Source of the DNA: Solen grandis
Taxonomy: Eukaryota > Mollusca > Bivalvia > Adapedonta > Solenidae
Assembly (NCBI GenBank): GCA_021229015.1
Contig: CM037779.1
Span: forward strand, 2,232,001 to 2,296,000
Direction: 5' to 3'
DNA length: 64,000 bases
Shown here: in pieces, positions 44,489 through 55,070 of the stretch
Position numbering within the stretch: position 1 is the stretch's first letter
Layout of the letters: each line of letters begins with the position of its first letter
Notes under the pieces: model-generated
Told to the model about the DNA's origin: nothing
Databases searched by the model: none
Seen by the model: only the letters and a program-made list of their open reading frames with translations
Program-made: the position numbers and the translations under genes

Positions 44489-44670
44489 ATGTCAGATTTT
44501 GATTTTGACGATGACATAATCATTGATTTTCTAAAGTAAGTCAAAGTGGTTATTTTGACATAGTCACAATCATAAACAACACCTCGAAAACTGACGACAC
44601 TTCTCCTACCTTGCCCAAACGCCGGAAAAGAATCTGTCCAGTTATCACATCTGACACTGACAGTGACTGA
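44489..44670 (+). pseudogene. possible first exon or frameshifted small gene
   Basis: ATG at 44489 opens MSDFDFDDDIIIDFLK, with a canonical donor-like AA|GTAAGT at 44536. If not spliced, the frame stops at 44537-44539, but the neighbouring frame continues protein-like through GYFDIVTIINNTSKTDDTSP and TLPKRRKRICPVITSDTDSD to a TGA at 44668-44670. The acidic start followed by a basic KRRKR and a serine-aspartate end is the kind of composition seen in nuclear proteins. I cannot name a family. Either an exon 1 with unspliced downstream sequence or a pseudogene with a one-base shift would explain it. Confidence 0.35.
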
Positions 44671-44974
44671 AAAACGAAAGGTTTTCCAGCAGACATGTTT
44701 TATTCCAAATTCAGTGTTCACATGTTAGTGTTTTTCATTTTGTTAAAATCCACTTAGCATTACAGTTAGCGTGTTGGTTGCCATTTTTCTTAAATACATG
44801 AGAAGAGGTGGGGGCGTGGTTTAAATTCCATAGTAAAATTCATTCGCCATTGATGATTTTTTTTTCTTTTTTTTTTTTTTTGGAAGAAAAAAGTAATAAA
44901 GCCATCAAAACCCTAAAAACTGACTTCTTCTGTTTTGAAAATGTAAAGGTATATAATAAAAGGAAAATTATATT

Positions 44975-45112
44975 ACAGTAGCTTTCCGTGGCTTAGTATT
45001 TTGCTTCTCGCAGCGTAGGAAGAAAGATATCTCGCTCGACCTTCGGTCTCGCGAAATATCTTTCTTCCCACGCTGCTCGGAGCAAAATACAAAGCCACGG
45101 AAAGCTACTGCA
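44975..45112. mobile_element. palindromic foldback MITE, about 138 bases
   Basis: CAGTAGCTTTCCGTGGCTT at the left and AAGCCACGGAAAGCTACTG at the right are inverse, and pairing continues through GTATTTTGCT, CGCAGCGT and GGAAGAAAGATAT to a centre of CGCTCGACCTTCGGTCTCGCG. Almost the whole element is one hairpin. Confidence 0.75.
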
Positions 45113-45170
45113 ACATAATATTCCCTATATATTGATTACTCTCGGATTTAAATAGTCATTATTTTTCTTA

Positions 45171-45918
45171 GGACGTTTCAGCGGGTTACAGCTGATTTTG
45201 ATTTTGGTAAAAACATTTTTTTGAATTTCTCATTTATTTTAAGTAGAATGATAGAAGGAAGCCCAAATTTTAATATTCATGTGTTAAGAATATCATCAAA
45301 AGTATATCTGCCAAATTTTGAAGGTTCAAAAAGTCACATTTTAGTGTTTTTATGCAAATTTGGCTAAAAATTCAATAAAAATGCAGTTTTAGTTAAAAAC
45401 AAATCTGGTGAGGTATATATATTTTTTTTACATTTTCAGAAAGAATTTATATAAGAGAAATGACTCTGAAAAAATAAAGGAAATCTGTCCATTGATTTTT
45501 TTATTTAGAAAAAATATATATAAAAAAATCACAGTTTTGGGATAGTTTTTGTATACATTTTGGTCCGGGCAAATGAGATTTTATGCCCGTTTTGTGATTT
45601 CAATGATTATTTGACAGTATTTTTATGTGTAACTTATAGAATACATAAGTTACAAATGGTGATAAAAATATTTCAAAAATATCATTTTAATATGCTGTTA
45701 CAGTATTTAGAAACGAAATATTTCTTAATTTTTAATGCCGTGTTTTTTCAACAAATTTTAGCAAATAGTGATTCTCTACCATAAGCTTGATATCTAAAAA
45801 GCATGGTGACCCCCTCCTTTTAATTCATATATCTTTTAATTAAAGTCTAAAGTATTTATATGCATTTTTTTTTTTAGAAAAATCTGTCCATTAGGAAAGA
45901 AAAACCGCTGAAACGCCT
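45171..45918. mobile_element. possible element with GGNCGTTTCAGCGG ends
   Basis: GGACGTTTCAGCGG near 45171 and CCGCTGAAACGCC at 45906-45918 are nearly inverse, enclosing about 745 very AT-rich bases with no recognisable gene. Confidence 0.35.
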
Positions 45919-46337
45919 TTAATGTATCCGCCGTATGCAACCAGTTACAGTCAGCTGAATGTGTCTTAGGACAATATATCATGTTCTTCACGTGCACCTT
46001 ATGCTGTAGATGATCATCGTAGGCTTTCGAATGGCGGCGGAACACAACTCCGTGCAGTGGTTACTTCAGTACAAGCGCACCGGCTTTTTCTCACAATATC
46101 GCGGTGGCGCCGTGGCTATACGAGATTTCCTTCACACGCTTATATGAGTTGCTTATCTTTGGGTTTAGGTCTTTGAATCTACGATCGGCTTTTATTTACA
46201 ATAATTTTTATAGCTTTCCTGAAAAATAAATAAGAGAAAGCGAGCGTTAACAGGGCGTGCTCACAAGAAATTCCCTGTTAATACACATTTTTTAAGGTTT
46301 TTGCGCCTCGTTTTTTTTTTGTTTTGTTTGTTTTTTT

Positions 46338-46905
46338 AGCTCACCTGAGCAGATTTTGTGACCGCTTTTTGTCCGTCGTGCGTCGTCCGTGTGCGTCGTC
46401 AACAATTGCTTTTGAACAATCTAGAAGCCAAAGTTTTGGCCCAATCTTCATGAAACTTGTTCAGGATGTTTGTCTACATGATATCTCGGGTGAGTTCGAA
46501 ATTTGGTCATGTGGGGTCAAATACTATGTAACCAGGTCAATCTTAGAAAAACCTTATGAACATGGGTCATGTTGGGTCAAAAACTAGTTCACTAGGTCAA
46601 ATCTTAGAAAATCCTTGTGAACACCTAGAGGCCAGTTTCAGCTTAACATTAATGTTACTTGCTCAGAATGTTTGTTTACATCAATTCTCGAATGAATTCA
46701 AAACTGGGCCACATGGGGTCAAAAAGTAGGTCACCAGGGCAAATTTTAGAAAATCTTGTGAACACTCTATGTGCCTACATTTTTGTACCAGTTTTCATTA
46801 AACTTAATAAGAATGATGACTGCATGAATTCCCAGTTGAGTGGAAATTCAAGTAAGATCAAAATCTGGTCACTTAGTCAAATGCTAAAAAAAACCCATTT
46901 TTTTT
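46338..46905 (+). mobile_element. rolling-circle-like element, 5' part
   Basis: AGCTCACCTGAGCAGATTTTGTGACC and TTTTTGTCCGTCGTGCGTCG give the same 5' end as 20278. The body then repeats a different unit: AACTTGTTCAGGATGTTTGTCTACAT and TACTTGCTCAGAATGTTTGTTTACAT, with GGGTCAAAAA and TAGGTCA(C)CAGGTCAAAT. No 3' hairpin was found. Frames across it are artefacts. Confidence 0.6.
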
Positions 46906-47515
46906 GTTAACTACCGGTTTTTCTTTGGTGTATGCACATGAAAATTGGGTGGATGATACATTCATTCTAGCATAATGTACCAATAACAGAAAGCGTTTTG
47001 GTGAAAAATGAATGTCAGCATAAATGATAGTTTTTATGTTCAAAATTTTGCCTATGGTGTCCTTTACAATGATCCATTGAAGAGGGGAGCCAAACCAGAT
47101 TTGGTTTCTCGCAAATTAACGTAGTTTTAAAGTAAGGGTAAAATTCAGACTGTTTTAGTCTTTAATGTGGCACACACTTACATAATAAACATCTGATCAC
47201 TTTTTATCAATTATATCATTACAATAAATTTACACGCCTCAACATAATTAAACATACTGCCAGTATTATAGTTTAAGAGCGATTAAAGCCTTACACCTAA
47301 ACAAAATGTACAAAAGGCTTATTTTACACATGACAATATTTATCAATTAAGTTTAAGCTGAAACTGTTCACAGTTACAATGCAGAAATCATTATCTACTT
47401 ATTGAAAATAAAATTCAACATAACAGATTTCTTTGCTTTGAAAATCAATATACTGTCAAGAAACATAAATATCATAACAGATAAATCATTTACTTCTATA
47501 ACCAAATTAAGCATT
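46906..47515. other. no gene recognised
   Basis: AT-rich sequence, possibly the decayed end of the preceding element. Confidence 0.4.
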
Positions 47516-47836
47516 TAAAATATCTGATATAGTTTCAGTCCGTTTAATGAAAGTTTGCCATTTACACGTGCAATGTCTACATCGGCAAATTTGAAATCTC
47601 TTCCCGGCTTTCCAACGGGTACTGGAGGATCAACTACGCATATCAACCCAGATCTCATCTGGAGGACAGTGCCATTTTTACTTCATTACCGAGCTACTGC
47701 TACGAGATTTCTTCATGAAGGAAATCTTAACATCAGTGTCTCCATCGTCAACTTCCAAAACTTTCCGAAAGTACCATTCTCTGTCATAAGTAGCCGCAAC
47801 ATTGGAACAGTACCATTTCTTTCGAACTCAAGATAA
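47516..47836 (-). pseudogene. C-terminal fragment of a transposon-type protein
   Basis: On the minus strand one frame reads WYCSNVAATYDREWYFRKVL followed by EVDDGDTDVKISFMKKSR, a stop, then KWHCPPDEIWVDM. After a frameshift, VVDPPVPVGKPGRDFKFADV leads to IARVNGKLSLNGLKLYQIF and a stop at 47516-47518. The order of a W-Y-G/V-type small beta segment, a K(F/W)xxP motif and a PVPVG tail resembles the end of proteins that recur in bivalve genomes and are probably transposon-encoded (my recollection, not checked). An in-frame stop and a frameshift mark it as dead. The plus-strand 93-codon frame on top of it is a shadow. Confidence 0.45.
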
Positions 47837-48176
47837 AGGAATTATGTAGCTCGGGCACCTGTCCGGTCATCGTGTAATTTAAAAGCAAGGCAAGTTCTCG
47901 CCTGTAAAAAGGCTAATGTCTTTTTCTCTCTATGAGTGATATATTTTTAACTTTGATATTTATTACTTATAACAATTATACAATCCTTTACAATTACAAT
48001 TCTAAACTGTTCTTAATTTATTACAAAGTAAATGAGTGTTTTTGTAATAGACCGCTTTACCACCTTCAGAGATGAACTTAAGTTTCATTTCAAATTCCCC
48101 AGGACCCAGTCATGATAACCGAAATGACATTATGTATACATTTCACTGTAATTGCCAAATCAATTAATACCTAATA

Positions 48177-48260
48177 CAGTCAAATCTCGGTCATTCAAAC
48201 ATTTTCCATCCGAAGCCTATGGACACAAGATCTATGCGAATATATACTTAATGCAAATAG
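48177..48260 (+). mobile_element. MITE fragment
   Basis: ACAGTCAAATCTCGGTCATTC resembles the ACAGTCAAACCTGT end of the 10909 and 31378 elements and that of 37842. The other end was not found. Confidence 0.3.
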
Positions 48261-48682
48261 AATAGAACAAGATTAAAACATATATAAATAAAAAAGAACA
48301 ACTGACAGATCCAAATTACTCTCTGACAAGAGTTGAATCAGCATTATGAAATTAAAGCAGCTCGTTCACATATGATCGGTAGAAATTTAAAAAAGAAATG
48401 TTCTACTCTCTCTCGTTAATTTTGGTAAAGTCTTTTTTTCCTGACAAATAAACTCTGAAGTGTAGGTCACATTGCACAGGAAAACGCTATTTTCGTAAAC
48501 ACAACTTCGACGAAATCGCTTTAATTTAAAACACGATATCCCCGAAGAACACGTTCCGCAACATGGCGTCTTCATCAGTTCACTGTAGCTATTTCGTAAA
48601 TTCGCCCTATGAAGTTAGCACATGCAGGAAAAGTTAATGAATCTAAATGCAGGTTTTATCAGTCTAAAAATAGTTTCAGTAC

Positions 48683-48763
48683 CGTCTGTGACGGTATTTC
48701 CTGTGGTGGGGTAACCATCCATTTTTTTAACTACCATGATGGTTGCTTTTGGTGAAATTCCGT
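48683..48763 (-). CDS. possible exon, unrecognised protein
   Basis: The minus strand has an acceptor-like CATCTATCTACAG before 48763 and encodes GISPKATIMVVKKMDGYPTT followed by GNTVTD to a donor-like GACG|GTACTG at 48683. If unspliced, the frame continues ETIFRLIKPAFRF to a stop near 48615. The alternating hydrophobic pattern with GxxVxDG resembles a beta-sandwich edge as in zona pellucida-type domains, but that is a guess. A second coding-like frame lies downstream at 48387-48575 (MKTPCCGTCSSGISCF and NSVFLCNVTYTSEFICQEKK). No complete domain can be built. Confidence 0.25.
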
Positions 48764-49639
48764 CTGTAGATAGATGTTTATAGAAATACACACACATGTT
48801 AAAATTCAAATTTTTAGTGACCATCTGTGAACAAGCTGCTTTAACATGGAACATTAATAAACTATGCTAAATGTCGGCTGTTGCATAATATCTCATATAT
48901 TTCACAATCTCTCATCGAACGATACTCATTAAATGGTCATGCTCCGTGATGAACATAAGGACTGCGACATCAGATTGGTGACTAGGTGATATTTTACTGA
49001 TAAAATATGATAGGATGTTCATAAATCTGTAATGTTTCTATCAATTATGTTTGGAAGATGATATTTTGTTCATTTCAATATCTATAATTGCGTCACATTT
49101 ATGTTTTCTTCTGGTAGAAAGGATAAAAAAGTCGTCTGGGTTTTGTAATACAAAACTGAAATATGACTAAAATAAGGACAAAATTAAAAAAATATAAAGC
49201 TTTTTATAATCTAACAAAGCGGATATTTTTTGCTTATAATTTTAATATAAAAAATAAAAATAAAAAAAAAGCGTATATTTTATTCTTTATTTTCATTTTT
49301 CTTAATAATTTTTTCTTACTCTCTTAGAGGTTAATATGTTCTATGTTTCACTATTCATGTCACTTCAGTCATGTTTAAGGTCCTGTTGTTCTAAATAATT
49401 TTATCAAAAGCTTAAGAGGAGTTTGTTGTAGATTGGGTAAACCCGTACTGGCACTTTAGTATCTGGTAACGTGGATCTATCGATTATACTTTTGACTGTA
49501 CCATGATAAATCATATTTTATTCGTTAAAGTATGCCTAATATATTGGTATGTCAAGAGTGAATATTTGCTACGAACTGACTTGTTAACGATTAAATATGA
49601 TTTCAGTGCGAAAGTTTGAAATTTCGGTTGACCTTTCAA

Positions 49640-49850
49640 CCCGAAAACCCGCCACATGAGATGTCAGAAATTAGAGGTACTGCCCAACAACATGATACAC
49701 AACAAGACGTTAACCCTCCGTATGCAAAAGTTTAGACTTTCTTTTTGGCGCCCCTTCAACATGAAAAACACGAAATACGACAATGTGTTGTCATGTTGTC
49801 GTTTAGCGTTGAAAGGTTGAAATTTGGTCATGTGGCGGGTTGCCTGAAAG
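49640..49850. repeat. element with shuffled inverted blocks
   Basis: AACCCGCCACATGA (49646-49659) recurs inverted at 49828-49841. A second block, CCTTTCAAC, is also inverted but in non-collinear order. In between lies ACACGAAATACGACAATGTG with a GACAATGTGTTGTCATGTTGTC self-pairing stretch. Class unknown. Confidence 0.4.
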
Positions 49851-50413
49851 AAATGTTGAAATGAGTAGGAAAAAATTTAGTTGTGTGTCGTGTTGGCAGA
49901 TTGCCAATCGAAAACTCGAGGCAAGATAAAGCTGCCAAGATATCAGGTTGATAAAACGGAATCTCGCATTGCCGAGCGAAATACTATTGTTCGTCTTTTT
50001 GTCAACCAATGAAGTGCTTACTTACTTGAAAAGTGAATTTAACATACCTTTTTACAAACACAAAGGAAACGGAACAGAAAAACAGAAAAGAAATATGTAT
50101 ATAATTTGCAGGAAATTCTTTGATGCATATGTACATTACTTCATTTTGTCAATAAGAAATAACGACAATACATGGAATTTTTGTATATATGTCATAATTA
50201 AGGTTACAATAAACTATATACTTCCTGGAAGGTATGTTCTAGTTTTACGTATCCAAACGGTCTTTAGGATGCTATTTTAAATATCAAAAGCCTGACTGTT
50301 CATGCGTTTTATGACATGTTGCATATGTAATGTTGTGCGTTTTACATGTCATGAGACAAAGCATTTTTACTTTGACAGTTTGATCTGCTGTAACAGAAAA
50401 ACGAGCTAGTATC

Positions 50414-50658
50414 GTTGTTGTATTGGGGTTTACCGTCGCTGCGATAGTATTTCAATCATATAGCGACGTCCAGCTAATTACAGGTGGAGGAAGACCCCGA
50501 GTACACAGAGGTACCCGGGTAGAACCACCGACCTACCGCAAGCCAGCTGGAAGGCTTCCTCACATGAAAAATCCGAAGTCCCTACCGGGATTCGAACCCA
50601 CAGCGGTGAGGGGCTGAGAGATTTGTAGTCCACGACTGTAACCGCTCGGCCACAGTTT
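50414..50658 (-). mobile_element. full-length SINE family B, second copy
   Basis: Reverse complement of 22955-23215 with few differences: GGGGTTTACCGTCGCTGCGA at the left, TACCGGGATTCGAACCCACA and CTGTAACCGCTCGGCCAC at the right. The shared 64-codon frame differs at two residues. The near-identity suggests recent mobility. Confidence 0.85.
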
Positions 50659-50659
50659 T

Positions 50660-51110
50660 TCGTTTTCGAGAAAATGTCTTTATGTTCTTCAAGTGTTAAG
50701 TTTCCTAATGATCATGTAAATATTTAGGACGTTTGTATGCCACTTGATTTAATAATTACTGTAAAACTTCGAATTTCGATATAATTGCAGAAGGTCCTGG
50801 TTCTTGTAAAATATCGCCTGTATTTCATACGGTTGTACAAGTATGGACTTGACTTGAATAACACTTCTCCTTCCTTCAGAGACGTATGTTAGTGCATTGT
50901 TTTGAGATAGATATGACATGTTTTAATACAACGTTTATCATTTGCTGAGAAAACTATATCCAAGAAAGATGTACCGTAATTTAATTTGGAATGGGTCTTC
51001 CGAAGTAATAATTGTGTATCGGTTTGCCATGCACTCGATAAATTGTACATGCAGAAAAATCAATCGGATCAGATATGATTCATTGAATGTTAAAAAAAAC
51101 TCCATTTAGC
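50660..51110. other. no gene recognised
   Basis: AT-rich sequence with no repeat or coding signal that I can name. Confidence 0.5.
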
Positions 51111-51114
51111 AGGA

Positions 51115-51232
51115 CCAGGTAATGGTGCATCTAGTGCCATCTTTGATTCGACGCCAGACGATAGTGTCATGGCTGGGATTCGAACCCAAACCTCACAATC
51201 GCAAAGCGGACACTATACCACTTTTGCGCCGG
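51115..51232 (-). mobile_element. tRNA-derived SINE, family D
   Basis: The minus strand has ACCGGCGCAAAAGTGGTATA, GTCCGCTTTGCGATTGTGAG and GGTTTGGGTTCGAATCCCAG. A longer copy is at 54512-54745. Confidence 0.65.
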
Positions 51233-51234
51233 TG

Positions 51235-54100
51235 ACCATTAAATAGCATTTTTTTTTTGCCATTTGGCATACATTTTTGCCTCGCCTCAAATATCTCATG
51301 GTAACTATTTCAAACAATGCAGTTATTTTAATTTCCCTATTTTATTAATTTATTTTCTAAAGGTGGGGGGATTTCATATGAAAGTACATGTTGTCGTTTT
51401 TAAGGAACAAACACCGAGAAAGGTAGCGCTTCTTGCCTCCTGTGTTGTTGCTCTAGTTTCTGAAAATAGATCACTGTCTAGAAACGGTCTCAGTCAGAAA
51501 TGACCAAAAAAAAAAGGACCACCGTTCAAAATTAAACACGCCTATTATATCAAAATCAAATGAGCGTAACGGCCGAAAATGTGTACAAAATGATTGTCAG
51601 AATTTTGCTGATAATCAAAATATGTATAACGAATAAAAGCATTTCGACTCCCCCTCCCCCGCCTTCGGTTCTTCCCCCAACTGAACTGAACTGAGCCCAG
51701 TTACTGCTTCAGTTAAACTGCTTAAATATTGCACAAGTCTATTTTTAATTCATTTTCTTTTTATATAATCAGACGAATGTCCCATGTGCAATTTAATGTT
51801 GTTTTTTTTTTGTTTTTTTTTTTTTTTTTTTTTTTCTTGATAAATTCTTCATATTAGACCAGATTATGAAAATGACGTCATCATCATATTAACCTTTCGG
51901 TCTAAATAGTATTAAAATAAACATACCTATTTAGTGTACTTAAATTTGATAGTTTCCATTTTACCTAGTCATAATTTCATTCTCAGTGTACAGTATCTAG
52001 TACAATTATGTAATTAGTTTATCCCAAATTAGATTTATGTAATAAATGTTTTGTTGTTTTTTTTCGTTTGGCCGATATTCGTTTGTCAGTTCTTTAATTA
52101 TTGTCTTTATTGTTTCTTATAAAACACTGTGATGGTCTCTTATAATTTTAATTGAATAGCATGGTTCATTGATACTTCTATCAGTACAATGTCTTGTATT
52201 TGAATATATGTTTAACCAAATTGAGACTTTAATAGAGATTTATATACAATATACTTGCTAGCCTGTGCGATTTCCATGGAAACACCATGGCAAACATAGA
52301 AGAAAAACATATTCAAGAATATAGTTTTTCAAGGACACAGCCAAGAGGGCTTGCCATTGCCTAATTTGCAATTAATTAAGCTCAATCTTTAAACATGAGA
52401 TGCTGCTGTTGCATAATTCTGTTTCATAATGATCCTAAAAATGCTTACACATGATAATATGATTACACGCATATGCAAATGATAACACACGTTCAGAAGT
52501 TTTGTATAAATTACATGAAACGAAATCTATACAATTAGTGTTTAAATATAGTTTATTACTTCATATATCCGAACAATATTCTTTAAAGCAATTGATACAC
52601 TAATCAACATTCGCATCACTGTTGATATATATTTTGTGTTATTTGGTCCACGTTGTTGGAGGACTTGAATAACTATCTAGGTGCTACTTAGTTACTGGGT
52701 TCAAGTGAGCATATGGTGTCGAATTTTCCAAGAATTAAGAATATCAGATGTGACAAAAGTAATCGTTTTAAGTGTTCAGAATGTTTTTAGAGCATGGTCA
52801 TTTTGTTTTGGTCACACTGCTATGTTATGCAAATTTGAAATCCTGTTTTGCACCGGTTTTTTTAGGAATGGAAATGAGTTGTGTTTGTTCCCAAGTACGA
52901 CATACTAAGTTCGTAAAATATAACTGAAATAACTTTTGCCTAGTGCATAGCATATTATGCTCGTTCTAAGTCTTATTTTTCTTTTGTCAGATTTTTATGA
53001 ATTCATTTGTCTGCAGCGTTATACCGCAATCTGACTTTATAATATATCATTCCGGTACATGTACAAAAAAAAAAATTCCCAGTGTGATCTTTTTTTTCTT
53101 GAACGACTTCATTCAACTGTGAATTACAAAAAGATTATATGAGCTATCTGGTACCATAAAGAACAGAACAACAGCATAGTAATGGATCAAAAGTTCACTA
53201 AGTTAGAAATTGTCCAAATGTATGACGATAGACGCTCCTTTCCAGCAGCATGTTTTGTTGTTGATTTTTGTATACGGTATTGAAAATGTATGTACTCGTA
53301 TATCTCTTCTACCAGTCTAAAACCTCGTTTTTACATTTAAAAGCAAAACATTTTCAAGCTAATATACTTTTTATAGATATCCCTTATTTACCATTACATT
53401 ACTGGGTTTTATCACAATCCTGAAATAATGTACGACGCTTTTCTTTGGGAACAACGGAAAGTAGAATTATTGTCATCAATAATAGTGAACAGTTTAATCA
53501 AATATCTTTCATAAAATTTCATTCAACTCTTAGATTCCAAAACGATATAAATTGTCTCAGTAATGTTCTCATATTATACCGAATTGTGTTGTATGTATGG
53601 ATGCTGTTTTATGTACATTTGCAATGAAGTGACTGGTGAATCGTAATCGGATATTGTGAGGAGTTCTCTTGTGTCATTATGCAGCGGATGGAGTGAAATG
53701 TGATATATTCCATAATTAGATTCAGTAATGCAAGAACATTTGATTTTGTAACTTAGTACACTTGTATGGCAATGGTATAAATGTAATGGAAGGGTGAAGA
53801 AGAGAGATGGAAGGACAAATGTTCTATTTCTTTATTATGCTTTAAACAATTAACTTTTGATATGGCCGCCTATAGGGAATAACGAAGATGTCCTTTATAC
53901 ATAAATAGATATATCTGTTTAATAAAAATTGTCAAAAGTTATTACTTCTGATAATATAATTATCAAATGCTTGTTTGGTTAGTTATTATGTAATAGTCAA
54001 AAGGGGTTAAGCAACTGGGTATCGCAAGTTAAAACTTTATTGGAGAGTACAGGATTTGGTTTTCTTATGTATGGCATTTCCGTGAATCAGTTGATTTCAG
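51235..54100. other. no gene recognised
   Basis: A long T tract lies at 51805-51834 with interruptions. A few frames of 60-80 codons have no protein-like pattern. Nothing else is supportable. Confidence 0.4.
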
Positions 54101-54111
54101 TTTATTCTAAC

Positions 54112-54420
54112 CTGTTTTTAAACAGCGCCTGCTCGACAAGTTTATTCAAGATTGGTATAATGTAATAAATGGAAGAAGTTAACTTTGTAATTATAAAATA
54201 TTTAAAATACGTTTGAATTTGAAAATGTTCTTGATAAATTAGCATTTAAATACCGAACTGTATTGACTAAGTTAAGATTATCATCACATCATTTTCGTAT
54301 CGAATCTGGAAGATATGGTAATATAATTCCACGGAATGAAGGATATTGTATCATGTGTAACTTAGGTGACCCATAGAATGAATAAAATGCATTCTTTGTA
54401 TTTGTGAAGTTGATCGTTAT
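54112..54420 (+). pseudogene. LINE C-terminal remnant
   Basis: Frames broken by stops give LLDKFIQDWYNVINGRS, then KLRLSSHHFRIESGRYGNII with PRNEGYCIMCNLGD. A K(F/L)R.SSH...ESGRY segment followed by a C-x2-C pair is the usual C-terminal end of mollusc LINE polyproteins (pattern knowledge). The histidine/cysteine half after CNLGD is degraded. No reverse transcriptase is seen upstream. Confidence 0.55.
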
Positions 54421-54511
54421 ATACGGAAGAAATACATTTTAAAAAAAGATATTATTACGCAAAACCTAGTTTATACAAATTTATTGAGCTTATAAAATCG
54501 AAAAAACATGA

Positions 54512-54745
54512 CCGGCGCAATAATTCAATGGTAGAGTGTCCGCTTTGCGTTTGGGAGGGTTCGAATCCCAGCCGGGGCACTTCCTCCGGTGACGGCGCCA
54601 AACCAAAGACGTATAAATTTGGTACCAGATGCACACTTGCCTGGCACTCGGCAAAATGGTGTTGCTATGGAAACTCGGAGTACTCAGTACTGGCACTACC
54701 CAGGAACCTGTGTCCCGTGTATCGGTACTATACACCTATTTGAAA
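54512..54745 (+). mobile_element. tRNA-derived SINE, family D, long copy
   Basis: ACCGGCGCAATAATTCAATGG with an A-box region, B box GGTTCGAATCCCAGCC, then CCAAAGACGTATAAATTTGG, CACTTGCCTGGCACTCGGCA and CCCGTGTATCGGTACTATAC. Frames on both strands here are artefacts. Confidence 0.7.
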
Positions 54746-54835
54746 TTAGGAAATTATTTTTAAATATCAAGCATATTCTATTCGTAGAAATATGATGAAC
54801 CAAATTCAGTTATAATAATATTTGATTTTACCCAT

Positions 54836-55070
54836 CCCGTGGCCTAGTGGTTAAGGCATCCGTTTCGGGAGCGGGAGGTCGAAGGTTCGATCCCCGGAAG
54901 GGGAACGTTCTGATAAGGCCCGTTGATGAGCCGCCAGTTAGTTAAATAATGTTTACTGGTTGTCTTCCAGCCTGGTGCCTGGCATATAGGAGGAAACTGG
55001 GGAGGTACTTGTGAAAGCAAAGAGTTGTCTCATAAGTCAAAACTGGCAGGTCCATTCAATAGAGGTGACA
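54836..55070 (+). mobile_element. tRNA-derived SINE, family E
   Basis: Head CATCCCGTGGCCTAGTGGTTAAGG and B box GGTTCGATCCCCGG, then a distinct body: GGCCCGTTGATGAGCCGCCA, GGCATATAGGAGGAAACTGG and CCATTCAATAGAGGTGACAC. The 5' and 3' ends of the tRNA-like part do not pair fully, so it is not called as a tRNA gene. Confidence 0.6.

Noticed and set aside
44437..44721. 94-codon minus-strand frame
   Set aside because: It is a shadow of the plus-strand coding-like stretch starting at 44489.
54840..54912. Possible tRNA gene
   Set aside because: A and B boxes are present but the acceptor stem pairs poorly and a SINE body follows.
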